Notes under the pieces: model-generated
Seen by the model: the letters and a program-made list of their open reading frames with translations, nothing else
What the model was told of the DNA's origin: nothing
Databases searched by the model: none
Source: an uncultured Oscillospiraceae bacterium
Lineage (GTDB): Bacteria; Bacillota; Clostridia; Oscillospirales; Oscillospiraceae
Direction: 5' to 3'
NCBI GenBank assembly: GCA_947629915.1
Contig: CANRFN010000021.1
Location: 1 to 59,950 of the forward strand
Length of the DNA: 59,950 nt
Shown here: positions 31,489 to 38,810 of the stretch, piece after piece
Position numbering within the stretch: position 1 is the first letter of the stretch
Layout: each line of letters starts with the position of its first letter
Program-made: the position numbers and the translations under genes

Positions 31489-32379
31489 TTAGGACGGGGT
31501 GCCGTCATAGTTGACGGTGGGCGTATAGTAGGGCGCCGCGTTGTACGGCTGCCCGGTCAGGGGGTTCACGCCGTTGGCAGGCGGTGCATACTGCTGCGGT
31601 GCCGGCTGGTACGGCTGTCCGGTCAGGGGGTTCACGCCGTTGGCAGGCGGTGCATACTGCTGCGGTGCCGGCTGGTACGGCTGTCCGGTCAGGGGGTCGA
31701 TGCCGTTGGCGGGGGCGGTGTACACGGCGGGCTGCTGCTGTGCCCCGTACTGCTGAGGCGCATACTGCTGCGGCTGGCCGCCCATCTGGTCCACGGCGCC
31801 CGGCTGCTCCAGGTCCGCGAAATCATCGGCGGCGTCACTGCGGCCCATACCCAGGGGGTCGCCGTCACGGGTCTTGCAGACGTTGTTGAGATAGCAACCA
31901 ACGCCGCGCTTGCCGTTGCTGTCATACGGGGCGAAATTGACGGTGCAAAAGCCCCACATGCCGGAATAGACGTCTTCCGGCGCCAGACGCACACGCACGT
32001 TGGAGATGTGCACTACCATCGGCGGGGGCAGGGGGTTGCCGCTCTTGTCCTCCGCGTTGGTGCTGGCCGTGACTACCCACATGCCCTTGCACTCGGGGCC
32101 AAAGGCTTCGCCGTTCGCACGCACGCCGTCACCATCCCAAACGGGCTGGGCCACAACGGGCGGGCGCTTGCCGTTCCACTTGCTGTGCACCCCCTGTTCG
32201 ATGGCGGCGGCAATAGCCGCGTCCATGTCCTGCTTGAGGGCGGGGTTGCTCTTGGGCACAAGCAGAGTCGCGGAGTACTTGGGCTTGCTGGAGGGGTCGT
32301 TCTGGTAGGGGGCGGTCAGGTGCACGTAGGAAAGGCGTACCTCTCCGAGGCGGCATTTGGTGGGGATGTTCTGATACAT
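31489..32379 (-). CDS. DUF2815 single-stranded DNA-binding protein
   Basis: A 296-residue protein. The first 190 residues match DUF2815, the ssDNA-binding/annealing family of phages (VRLSYVHLTAPYQNDPSSKP; SATLLVPKSNPALKQDMDAA; GYWGFCTVNFAPYDSN-like MWGFCTVNFAPYDSNGKRGV). The C-terminal part is three near-perfect 22-residue repeats, NG.(N/D)PLTGQPYQPAPQQYAP, a flexible tail similar to that of SSB proteins. Upstream of DNA polymerase in the operon. ATG 32379 follows AAAGGAGCAGCAAACC. Confidence 0.85.
   Translation of the reverse strand: MYQNIPTKCRLGEVRLSYVHLTAPYQNDPSSKPKYSATLLVPKSNPALKQDMDAAIAAAIEQGVHSKWNGKRPPVVAQPVWDGDGVRANGEAFGPECKGMWVVTASTNAEDKSGNPLPPPMVVHISNVRVRLAPEDVYSGMWGFCTVNFAPYDSNGKRGVGCYLNNVCKTRDGDPLGMGRSDAADDFADLEQPGAVDQMGGQPQQYAPQQYGAQQQPAVYTAPANGIDPLTGQPYQPAPQQYAPPANGVNPLTGQPYQPAPQQYAPPANGVNPLTGQPYNAAPYYTPTVNYDGTPS
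31543..31730. repeat. 66-bp in-frame tandem repeat within DUF2815 gene
   Basis: Units start near 31543, 31609 and 31675. The first two are nearly identical over 66 bp, encoding a 22-residue unit. Copy number may vary between strains by recombination or slippage without changing the frame. Confidence 0.85.
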
Positions 32380-32398
32380 GGTTTGCTGCTCCTTTCGT

Positions 32399-33637
32399 TT
32401 AGTCGTTTGACGTTTTGGCGTTTAGCGTTTCTGCGAGGTCCGCAAAATCGTTAACTGCAGGGTTGAGGGCTTCGCGCTTGTCGGACTCCTCCGCTAGTGT
32501 AGGTTTTCCAGCCGGCTTGACTACGAGGGTGCTGAGGATCTCGTTGAACTGCTTCTTCCCTAAGAGCTTTTCGATGCCGGTGAGCGTCTTGAGCTCCCTG
32601 TTGTAGATGGCTGCATCTTCATACCCCGCCGCATGCAAGGCGTCTACTACCTTGTCGATGTCGCCCCACTGGCGGCGGGAGACACCTTCCACGACCTTAT
32701 AGCCTGGAATCGCTCTGCCATCGAGGAGGGCCTGCAGGGCATAGCTCTTCAGGTCGTTATACCAGGTGACTAGCTGCTCTCCGCGCTTGAGGATGTTGCC
32801 GACTTCCGCGTCTGAGATGATGCCGCTGCCGGTGATGAGCGCCTCAGCGGCTTGCTCCTGGGTGAGACGTCCTTCCGGCTGGCGGGTCATGTACTTCTCC
32901 AGGTCCAGCATACTTGCCGCTCTGGCGGCGCACACCTCGCGCCCGCGGCAGAAACGGCACTGCTTCGCGCCGGGATTGAACGCGCCGGGGCCATCGCTGG
33001 CCTCTTTGGCTATGGGCTTCACCGTTTCGCCCCATGCGAGAAGGTCGGCGGTCGTCATGGAGTCTTCAGACACGTCCTCCGTTACGCGGGGCTGCACGAT
33101 GGCCATGGAAACGTGCTTAATCGTGTCGCCATAGATGAGCTCGTATTTCTTGAGCGCTCCCAGGGCATACAGACGCATTTGCGGGTTGTCTACGGCGGAA
33201 ACGACTTCACCCACGCCGTTCTTGTAGTCCGTGATGTGAAGGACGTCATTGCCGATCATGATGCAATCGCAGGTCCCGAAACCGCCGGGGATCCACTCCG
33301 AGAGGTCCACCCGCTCTTCCGGCGAGATGTACGGCGTGGAAGAGTAGGTGTTCGCTTTCGTGGTCAGATACTCGATGTAGAAGGCGGCGGATGTGAGCAT
33401 ATCGGGGTTATACAGTGGGTCCGCCTGCAACTTCTTGATCTCGCTGTTGAATTTGCGGGTGCTCATGCCGCAGAAGGCCTTGCGGACATTGAGCTCGCAG
33501 AAACTGTGGGCTAGCGTTCCTTCCGCCGCAAACTTGCTGGTGGTGCTGGGAAACTGGGACTCGTAGTGTGGGGCGGCGGTACAGAGTAGCCATCTGTGCG
33601 CCGATGACGGGGAGAGAAGGGAGTGTGTGCCGGGCAT
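32399..33637 (-). CDS. DUF2800 PD-(D/E)xK nuclease (Cas4/RecB-like)
   Basis: 412 residues from ATG 33637 (MPGTHSLLSPSSAHRWLLCT) with GGGAGGCGAGCGC upstream. SSAHRWLLC and AEGTLAHSFCE near the start, GTCDCIMIGNDVLHITDYKN as the catalytic D..D-Y-K region, and CRFCRGREVC as the Fe-S-type cysteine cluster are typical of DUF2800, a RecB/Cas4-like exonuclease. Its product would feed DUF2815 annealing. The gene overlaps nothing and ends with SND at a motif-rich spacer. Confidence 0.87.
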   Translation of the reverse strand: MPGTHSLLSPSSAHRWLLCTAAPHYESQFPSTTSKFAAEGTLAHSFCELNVRKAFCGMSTRKFNSEIKKLQADPLYNPDMLTSAAFYIEYLTTKANTYSSTPYISPEERVDLSEWIPGGFGTCDCIMIGNDVLHITDYKNGVGEVVSAVDNPQMRLYALGALKKYELIYGDTIKHVSMAIVQPRVTEDVSEDSMTTADLLAWGETVKPIAKEASDGPGAFNPGAKQCRFCRGREVCAARAASMLDLEKYMTRQPEGRLTQEQAAEALITGSGIISDAEVGNILKRGEQLVTWYNDLKSYALQALLDGRAIPGYKVVEGVSRRQWGDIDKVVDALHAAGYEDAAIYNRELKTLTGIEKLLGKKQFNEILSTLVVKPAGKPTLAEESDKREALNPAVNDFADLAETLNAKTSND

Positions 33638-33650
33638 GCGCTCGCCTCCC

Positions 33651-34226
33651 TTAGATTGTCGCGCCCAGGGCCCTTGCATCAGCGGCAAAGGCTGCCAGGT
33701 CCTCGTCTTTGAGGTGCGGGAGGGCGTCCACCTGGTACTTCTTAAGCAGGTCACGGAACTTGGTGAAATTCGTGGGGTTCGTCTGGTCCGATACCCACTT
33801 GGTGATAGCCACGTTAAAGTCTGCGCGGGAGATGGTGGGCGGCGGGGGCGGCGCTACGGGAGTCTGCTGCGGTGCGGGAGACGGCTGCGGCTGCTGCATC
33901 GGTACGGTCACAGGCTCGTTGGCCGTAGCTGCCGGCTGCATCACAGGAGGGGTCTGCGCCGGTGCGGCCTTCTGCGGCAGGGGCTCGCTGGCCTGTGCGG
34001 CGCCGTTTCCGCCGTAGTGAACTTCTTTGAAGGGCGAGGTAGATGCGGCGCCGCAGTCGATGGTATCGGGCAGGGGCTTGGTGGTGCGCTGCTTCTCGAT
34101 GGTGATCCCGTTGTTGTCGATCTGCATGAAGTTGGGCGCTGCGCCGTTCATGATGAGCTCGGCGAACTCAGTGAGTTCCTGCCGGGCTTCGGCGCCGTTG
34201 GTGAAAGTCATGTGGATCTCGATCAT
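33651..34226 (-). CDS. Phage protein with long P/Q-rich linker
   Basis: 191 residues: small N-terminal domain (MIEIHMTFTNGAEARQELTE), a linker of about 60 residues dominated by P, Q and A (from NGAAQASEPLPQKAAPAQTP to APPPPPT), and a C-terminal helical domain (FRDLLKKYQVDALPHLKDED). Found beside recombination genes in related phages. It starts downstream of a structured RNA-like leader. Confidence 0.6.
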   Translation of the reverse strand: MIEIHMTFTNGAEARQELTEFAELIMNGAAPNFMQIDNNGITIEKQRTTKPLPDTIDCGAASTSPFKEVHYGGNGAAQASEPLPQKAAPAQTPPVMQPAATANEPVTVPMQQPQPSPAPQQTPVAPPPPPTISRADFNVAITKWVSDQTNPTNFTKFRDLLKKYQVDALPHLKDEDLAAFAADARALGATI

Positions 34227-34265
34227 TGATTGTTTGCCTCCTATAGTTCGTTCGTGTCGGCCGAC

Positions 34266-34325
34266 ACATACAAACGCCCGAAAGTTTCAGGCGCTTGTAT
34301 GTATCGCCGTGTAGGCGATACATAC
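34266..34325 (-). promoter_or_regulatory. Two overlapping, mutually exclusive hairpins (candidate attenuator)
   Basis: Hairpin A: ACATACAAACGCC (34266 to 34278) with GGCGCTTGTATGT (34290 to 34302). Hairpin B: GTATGTATCGCC (34297 to 34308) with GGCGATACATAC (34314 to 34325). They share 34297 to 34302, so only one can form. They lie in the leader of the gene at 33651 to 34226. Confidence 0.55.
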
Positions 34326-34472
34326 GGGTGTATTAGGATGCTTTTTACTTTTGTTCGGGGTAGTTGAATGTCCTGATCTGCGCGGCGCTAACATATTTTT
34401 TCGTTTACCTTGTTTTGATTTGCTGTCCTTGATTGTCCTTTAATTCACTGTCTTGTGCTCGTGCCTTTTGTA

Positions 34473-34585
34473 GGCACGGCGGAAAGCTGTGCTGCAATTA
34501 TTTTCGCTTTGTTTAACGGATATGCCCTGGTATTTGTTTTCCTACAATGTTAGGCATTAAGAGCTTCACAGCCCTCCGCCGTGCC
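34473..34585. repeat. Structured element 1 with terminal inverted repeats
   Basis: GGCACGGCGGA (34473 to 34483) pairs with TCCGCCGTGCC (34575 to 34585), with an inner stem GCTGTG/CACAGC. The AT-rich middle is about 80 nt. A close relative is at 34684 to 34799. Could be an RNA element, an origin-like cruciform or a small non-autonomous insertion; no convincing target duplication is seen. Confidence 0.7.
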
Positions 34586-34683
34586 CGCAAAAGCGGGGCG
34601 GCAAAGGTGTTCTAACTTGTCATGTTTCGATTTAGGCGGTTCTAAGGTCTCATACACTGCACTTAAGTGATTTGTCCTGGAAT

Positions 34684-34799
34684 CACGGGCACGGCGGAAA
34701 GCTGCAATGCTTTGCGGTTTATTGCATTTAACTGTGATGAGTTTTCTTGAAATGATTTAAGCAGTTTTCGGGGCTTTGCAGCCCTCCGCCGTGCCCGTG
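34684..34799. repeat. Structured element 2 with terminal inverted repeats
   Basis: CACGGGCACGGCGGA (34684 to 34698) pairs perfectly over 15 bp with TCCGCCGTGCCCGTG (34785 to 34799), with an inner stem GCTGCA/TGCAGC. Arms match element 1; interiors differ. Between the two elements is a small hairpin CCGCAAAAGCGG. Confidence 0.75.
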
Positions 34800-34806
34800 A
34801 TAGTGT

Positions 34807-35265
34807 TTAGCTGGCAATCCGGTCAATCGCCTGGAATACATCTGTGAGTTCCTGCAGGCAATCGTATTTCCGTTTGAATGCTTGCAGCTCGCTCTTTGCC
34901 CTCTCAAGTAGGGCTGCGCGTTCATCCGGTCGCTCCAGTATGAACGCTATAGGCTTGTACCCCTCGTTTTCCTTTGTGACGTAGAAAAGGCGTTGTGGCG
35001 CCTTCTGCTCTGCCTGCGGCTCGATGCGCACAAGCATTCTTACAACCTTCTGCGCCTCGATCTCCCGATACTTTTGGGCGGCCTCGCTGTCATTCCAGGT
35101 AAAGCATTTGTGAAGCTCAGACGTGGGGTCTTCTGCCCGCTTCACTATCATAGCGGGGGTGGCGCCTATTCCCAGTTCGCCGATCTCGTTTGCTACGGCT
35201 TGCGCTGATGCCTTATACAGGCCGGCGATTTTCCATTTAACGCTATCCATGCTCTCAATTCGCAT
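34807..35265 (-). CDS. Early phage protein, 152 residues
   Basis: Sequence includes SVKWKIAGLYKASAQAVANE, TSELHKCFTWNDSEAAQKYR and KSELQAFKRKYDCLQELTDV, a pattern conserved among hypothetical early proteins of Firmicutes phages. Mostly helical. The start overlaps the upstream 60-residue gene by 11 nt. Function not known. Confidence 0.65.
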   Translation of the reverse strand: MRIESMDSVKWKIAGLYKASAQAVANEIGELGIGATPAMIVKRAEDPTSELHKCFTWNDSEAAQKYREIEAQKVVRMLVRIEPQAEQKAPQRLFYVTKENEGYKPIAFILERPDERAALLERAKSELQAFKRKYDCLQELTDVFQAIDRIAS

Positions 35266-35437
35266 TTGCTGCCTCTTTCATCCTCTCCCGGATTAACTCG
35301 CATTTGATCTCGTAGGCGGCAGTAACTGCGCCTATCGTCCGCCCCATGATCTCAATGAGGTCACAGGCGGCGTTCTCAGCCGTCTTGAAAGAAACGATTA
35401 GGTCGTTCATGATGCCTTCCAGCCGCTCTTCATTCAT
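35255..35437 (-). CDS. Small helical phage protein, 60 residues
   Basis: MNEERLEGIMNDLIVSFKTA, a single helical domain ending RMKEAANAN. ATG 35437 follows AAGGAGGGAGGTGAGAAGGC. No domain recognised. Confidence 0.6.
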   Translation of the reverse strand: MNEERLEGIMNDLIVSFKTAENAACDLIEIMGRTIGAVTAAYEIKCELIRERMKEAANAN

Positions 35438-35443
35438 GCCTTC

Positions 35444-35689
35444 TCACCTCCCTCCTTGTGTAGGCACTTGCCGCGCCGCCGCTAGAAGGTTTGTGGTCCT
35501 CCGAAGTCGCTGGGCGGCTAACTTCTTGGTGTCTGCTTTCGGCGGTGGTGTCGTCCCAATGGCCTCTTTGCGCCGCCGTTCCACCTCCAAGCACCACCCG
35601 CATTTGCTGCAGTCGTCTGAAGTCAGACAGTAGACGCCGCCGTTGCGGGCGGGCTCGATGCAGATTCGCGTGTTAGGATCTCTACGCAT
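35444..35689 (-). CDS. Small zinc-finger-like phage protein
   Basis: 81 residues from ATG 35689 (MRRDPNTRICIEPARNGGVY), which overlaps the end of the transglycosylase gene. CLTSDDCSKCGWCLEVE gives a four-cysteine cluster, followed by a basic tail. Typical of small phage proteins of unknown role. Confidence 0.6.
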   Translation of the reverse strand: MRRDPNTRICIEPARNGGVYCLTSDDCSKCGWCLEVERRRKEAIGTTPPPKADTKKLAAQRLRRTTNLLAAARQVPTQGGR

Positions 35690-36371
35690 AGACGATCTCT
35701 CCCCACTTTGCTGCCCGCTCGAAGATGATGTTTGAATAGTAACGGCTGCCGGTGTCATGCCCCGCGTTGTATGCACACAGGGCGGCGCCCCAGTCTCCAT
35801 ACGTCTCGTAGTGGTGGGCTAGCGTTCTCATGCCCTCTTGGATGTTCTCCCCCGGTGGTAGGACTTCCGGCCAGTAGAGTCGATGCAGGGCGCACAGGCC
35901 TCGACAGACGCCGTTGTCTGCGTTCACGTTGAAGCCGCTCTCCGTCTCGATGAGTGCCAGGCCGATCTCGTACGGTATGCCGTATTGCTGGCACACGTTC
36001 CACAGGGTGGCTTGCAGATCCTCCGAAAGGGGTATCTGTTCATGGTACTCAAACGGCTGCCAGTTCACTAGGGAAGGATCTGTACAGCCGCAACCCGTGT
36101 CTAGCCATTCGTCTGGTATGGCTACTTCTCCGGTCTCGGGGTCTAGGGCAAAGGACCGCCCGTCAACGGACCAATCCCACTGATGCGGCCCCGTTGACGG
36201 CGTGGGTTCGGCTGATGCGGGTGCGGGGTCCTGATTCAGGCGCAGAGTGGGGAACGTTAGCTCCGGCTCTTCTGCTGTGGGCGGCACGTCCAGTACGGCC
36301 AGGTGGATTAGAGCGAGAAGGGCGGCCGCCACAAGGATGGCCGCAACGATGATATGGATCCGGTCAATCAT
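35682..36371 (-). CDS. Membrane-anchored lytic transglycosylase-like protein (SLT fold)
   Basis: A 229-residue protein. N-terminal membrane helix (IHIIVAAILVAAALLALIHL), a P/E/T-rich linker, then an SLT-like domain: IGLALIETESGFNVNADNG with catalytic Glu in the IETESGF motif, GLCALHRLYWPE, and ALCAYNAGHDTGSRYY. These enzymes cleave peptidoglycan glycan strands. Its place in the early operon, not with the tail or lysis genes, is unusual. ATG 36371 overlaps the stop region of the small membrane gene by 8 nt. Confidence 0.8.
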   Translation of the reverse strand: MIDRIHIIVAAILVAAALLALIHLAVLDVPPTAEEPELTFPTLRLNQDPAPASAEPTPSTGPHQWDWSVDGRSFALDPETGEVAIPDEWLDTGCGCTDPSLVNWQPFEYHEQIPLSEDLQATLWNVCQQYGIPYEIGLALIETESGFNVNADNGVCRGLCALHRLYWPEVLPPGENIQEGMRTLAHHYETYGDWGAALCAYNAGHDTGSRYYSNIIFERAAKWGEIVYA

Positions 36372-36522
36372 AGCTGCCCACCTCGATCATTACCCGCGTT
36401 ACGGCAAACACGATCACCGCCACAATGGCGAAACCGGTTAAGCCGATGGCCTCTACGATCCCGTCCACCATCACGGCGAACATGAGAAGGATGGCAAAGG
36501 CAACGCCTTGCAGGTACTTCAT
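36364..36522 (-). CDS. Small membrane protein, 52 residues
   Basis: ATG 36522 to TGA 36364, ribosome binding site AAGAGGTGAAACACC. Mostly hydrophobic: MKYLQGVAFAILLMFAVMVD and LTGFAIVAVIVFAVTRVMIE, two membrane helices. Its start overlaps the preceding gene's stop as ATGA and its end overlaps the transglycosylase gene, so it may be a partner of that enzyme. Confidence 0.6.
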   Translation of the reverse strand: MKYLQGVAFAILLMFAVMVDGIVEAIGLTGFAIVAVIVFAVTRVMIEVGSYD

Positions 36523-36692
36523 GGTGTTTCACCTCTTTTCATCGACTCTTTTGCGATGTATTGGAGAATGGCGTACTCCGTCAAGGAGAGGCTTCTATCG
36601 CAAGCCGCTTGATGCATGATATTGACGGTGCTACGTTCATCCCCCTTAGCGCTGGTGATACGGATCTTGTACAACTCAAACGCAATGGACAC
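36519..36692 (-). CDS. Small phage protein, 57 residues
   Basis: GTG 36692 to TGA 36519. VSIAFELYKIRITSAKGDER, then CDRSLSLTEYAILQYIAKES. The overlap with the next ATG (ATGA) supports it as a real gene. Function unknown. Confidence 0.5.
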   Translation of the reverse strand: MSIAFELYKIRITSAKGDERSTVNIMHQAACDRSLSLTEYAILQYIAKESMKRGETP

Positions 36693-36712
36693 CTGTATTC
36701 ACGCCCTTTCAG

Positions 36713-36913
36713 TCAGGTTTCTTCTTCCTCGTCACACTCGATGTCGATGAGGTTTTCTGCCTGGATGATGATCTCAGACACGATATAGCGGGCGCCCAGT
36801 CCCGTCTTGTTCTGCAAGCGCTGTACTACTCTCTGCGCCTCGGGGGAGATACGTACCACGCCAGAAAGTCCAACAGTGGACTTAGTGGTCTTCAGGATGA
36901 TGGGTTTTTCCAT
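36713..36913 (-). CDS. Small phage protein, ribbon-helix-helix-like
   Basis: 66 residues from ATG 36913 (MEKPIILKTTKSTVGLSGVV). SGVVRISPEAQRVVQRLQNK followed by GARYIVSEIIIQAEN looks like a beta strand plus two helices, the ribbon-helix-helix plan of small DNA-binding regulators. It ends with an acidic tail (IECDEEEET). Confidence 0.55.
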   Translation of the reverse strand: MEKPIILKTTKSTVGLSGVVRISPEAQRVVQRLQNKTGLGARYIVSEIIIQAENLIDIECDEEEET

Positions 36914-36930
36914 TTCAGCCGCCCCCTTCC

Positions 36931-37209
36931 TCAAACAAGCAGGCCGTCTAGTACCTGCTCCCAGGTATCAACGGCGGTCTTGATCTGGTCCAGCTGCTTT
37001 TCTGCAATCTGGACGTAGTCAGCGGGGATCTCAGCGGCGTCAAGGGCGTTGTCCAGCACGCGGGCCAGAACGCGCAAGCCGCTTACTGCCAGAACCGTGT
37101 AGTACTCAGGGTTCTTGTCCAGCACCTGGCGGGTAATGCCGCCGGAAAGTGCGGACTCCATCCACGCCGGATAGACGGGGTAGCTGAATTCAGGGTAGTA
37201 GTTTTCCAT
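36931..37209 (-). CDS. Hypothetical early phage protein, 92 residues
   Basis: MENYYPEFSYPVYPAWMESA, helical C-terminal half (QIAEKQLDQIKTAVDTWEQV). Ribosome binding site GGAGG before ATG 37209 is weak but the spacer contains the recurring CGACTAAAC word. Function unknown. Confidence 0.55.
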   Translation of the reverse strand: MENYYPEFSYPVYPAWMESALSGGITRQVLDKNPEYYTVLAVSGLRVLARVLDNALDAAEIPADYVQIAEKQLDQIKTAVDTWEQVLDGLLV

Positions 37210-37248
37210 TTTGATTGCCTCCGTTTTGTCGTTTAGTCGTGTAGCCGC

Positions 37249-37497
37249 TTAACTTACGATTGCCGCCCGCTCCTCAGGGGTGGCCCCTAGCTTGTCCAGG
37301 ATGGAAAGCATCTCAAACAAGCCAATCTTGTCAAAATGCTCCCTCTTAAGCCGCCAATAGCGCGAACGGCTGATCCCGCAGAAATCTGCGGTATCTTGGT
37401 CTGTCTGCAAGCCCTTCTCTACCATGCATCGGGCTATGCACAGGTTGATGGCCTTCTCACGCTCCAGGCGTACAGAGAGAGGATCCCGCTTTTTCAC
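37249..37497 (-). CDS. Helix-turn-helix phage protein
   Basis: 82 residues from GTG 37497, which lies behind GAGAGGTGAAAAGCG and overlaps the previous stop. TDQDTADFCGISRSRYWRLK is a helix-turn-helix core, with a second helix pair at the end (MLSILDKLGATPEERAAIV). Probably an early regulator or Cro-like protein. Confidence 0.6.
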   Translation of the reverse strand: MKKRDPLSVRLEREKAINLCIARCMVEKGLQTDQDTADFCGISRSRYWRLKREHFDKIGLFEMLSILDKLGATPEERAAIVS

Positions 37498-37673
37498 CGC
37501 TTTTCACCTCTCGCCGCGTCAGTCTCGTTGTCGCTTAAGCCCTTCTGGTCGCTCAGTCCGATTGCATACCCCAGTACCATGCCCTGCCGCAGATCAGATA
37601 ACTGCCGGAGGGTGTTAGAGAGAACAAGGGTTCTGTCTAAGTCGGTATGCAGCCTGTCGCTATATACCTGCAT
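37494..37673 (-). CDS. Small phage protein, 59 residues
   Basis: ATG 37673 to TGA 37494. MQVYSDRLHTDLDRTLVLSN, LRQLSDLRQGMVLGYAIGLS. The stop overlaps the start of the helix-turn-helix gene, so the two are coupled. No domain recognised. Confidence 0.55.
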   Translation of the reverse strand: MQVYSDRLHTDLDRTLVLSNTLRQLSDLRQGMVLGYAIGLSDQKGLSDNETDAARGEKR

Positions 37674-37726
37674 GATCTCACCTCCTTTACTCTCCCCGTC
37701 TCGCCGCTAGGACAGCGTTAGTCGTG

Positions 37727-38182
37727 TTAGAACAATGCGGTGAATTCGCTTACCTCGTGGAACCACTCCATGAAATCGTCCTTCTCGGACTTGGGCAGTG
37801 GGAGGGCCGTATCGCTGTTGGAGATGAAATCTGTGGGGCCCCAGATGCGCAAATGCTCTTCGAAAAGGTCGTTCGCTACGATCTTCACCGGCTCGTTGTA
37901 CATGTGCAGATACCCGCTGCGAACCACGTAGAGCGCCAGGTGAAAGCTCTCGCTGTAGTAGAAGGTTTTACGCATGTCGTACTCGTCGGAGTCGTCGTGC
38001 ATAGCCTGCCACAGATATTCCTTAAGTGGCCCGGACACCTTCAACAGCAGATTGTCGCTGTCGATACAGTTGAACCGCCCGATACGCAGGATGGAATAGT
38101 CGGAGTGCTCCCGCTTTGCGCTGGCCGGCGATTCCACCAATCCCGCGATACGCCCTGTGTAGGAATTCAGAAGCTCAGGCAT
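37727..38182 (-). CDS. Hypothetical early phage protein, 151 residues
   Basis: MPELLNSYTGRIAGLVESPA, then YYSESFHLALYVVRSGYLHM. Mixed alpha/beta and acidic. It begins one base after the stop of the first early gene. No known domain. Confidence 0.6.
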   Translation of the reverse strand: MPELLNSYTGRIAGLVESPASAKREHSDYSILRIGRFNCIDSDNLLLKVSGPLKEYLWQAMHDDSDEYDMRKTFYYSESFHLALYVVRSGYLHMYNEPVKIVANDLFEEHLRIWGPTDFISNSDTALPLPKSEKDDFMEWFHEVSEFTALF

Positions 38183-38183
38183 T

Positions 38184-38543
38184 TCAGATCACCTCCTCAC
38201 CGTTCAGCCACTCCGCAACGTTACACACCGCAAGCGGATAGCACTTGTTGCCGTACTGCCACTTTACGGCGCTCACCAGGTCGTCCAGGGTGTCGGTCTC
38301 CACATCACCCAGGTTGATGTAGTAAGCGTTCATGAGGGCGGCGTTGGGGTCCTTTGCCAGGATGTTGCGCACATCGGCCCGGTCGACATCGTTGTCCCAA
38401 TTGAACTGGTTGAGGTCCTCGTCATACTCAGGGTAAAGAGGGGCGATCCCCCAGCTGCGCCCTTCCTTCCATACCGCCATCCAGGCCACTTGGCCCCGGA
38501 AAGCGTTGCGCCACTCGCGCACCTGACCCTTCAAACTTGCCAT
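38184..38543 (-). CDS. First gene of the early operon, 119 residues
   Basis: MASLKGQVREWRNAFRGQVA; rich in W and acidic residues (DEDLNQFNWDNDVDRADVRN), with NKCYPLAVCNVAEWLNGEEV at the end. First gene behind the leftward early promoter. Small acidic DNA-mimic-like proteins are common in such positions, but this is only a remark on composition. Confidence 0.6.
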   Translation of the reverse strand: MASLKGQVREWRNAFRGQVAWMAVWKEGRSWGIAPLYPEYDEDLNQFNWDNDVDRADVRNILAKDPNAALMNAYYINLGDVETDTLDDLVSAVKWQYGNKCYPLAVCNVAEWLNGEEVI

Positions 38544-38556
38544 CTCGTTTACCTCC

Positions 38557-38581
38557 GTTTAGTCGTTTAGTCGGTTAGTCG
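38557..38581. repeat. Three tandem GTTTAGTCG words in the early leader
   Basis: GTTTAGTCG at 38557, GTTTAGTCG at 38565 and GTTAGTCG at 38574 follow one another in the leader of the first early gene. Related words occur in other spacers (37223 to 37246, 32397 to 32427). Confidence 0.6.
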
Positions 38582-38656
38582 TTTCTCCGCTCCTCGCGGC
38601 GTTGGTCGTGGGTCACGCCGGTCTCGTAGTGGAATCGGACGGTTGATCCGTGTAAT

Positions 38657-38685
38657 AGTATAATCCCGCGGCTCAACCCTGTCAA
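38657..38685 (-). promoter_or_regulatory. Leftward early promoter
   Basis: Minus strand TTGACA (38685 to 38680), 17-bp spacer, TATACT (38662 to 38657). A near-consensus sigma-A promoter driving the early operon, divergent from the repressor promoter, 54 bp between their -35 boxes. Confidence 0.85.
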
Positions 38686-38738
38686 CCCCCTTTTTCGAAA
38701 AATTTTCAGAAATTCGTTTCGCTGCGTAACTTTCCCTC

Positions 38739-38767
38739 TTGCGCTGCGCCCTGAAAAGTGCTATACT
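38739..38767 (+). promoter_or_regulatory. Repressor promoter
   Basis: TTGCGC (38739 to 38744), 17-bp spacer, TATACT (38762 to 38767) with an extended TGC just before it. It drives the repressor gene, whose ATG follows GGAGGTGAATCGGC. Confidence 0.75.
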
Positions 38768-38810
38768 CTGTGTTGGGCGGATCCCGCGCCCAGAATGGAG
38801 GTGAATCGGC

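Noticed and set aside
31541..31889. Repeat array that could suggest CRISPR
   Set aside because: The 66-bp repeats are in-frame coding repeats of the DUF2815 gene, with no spacers.
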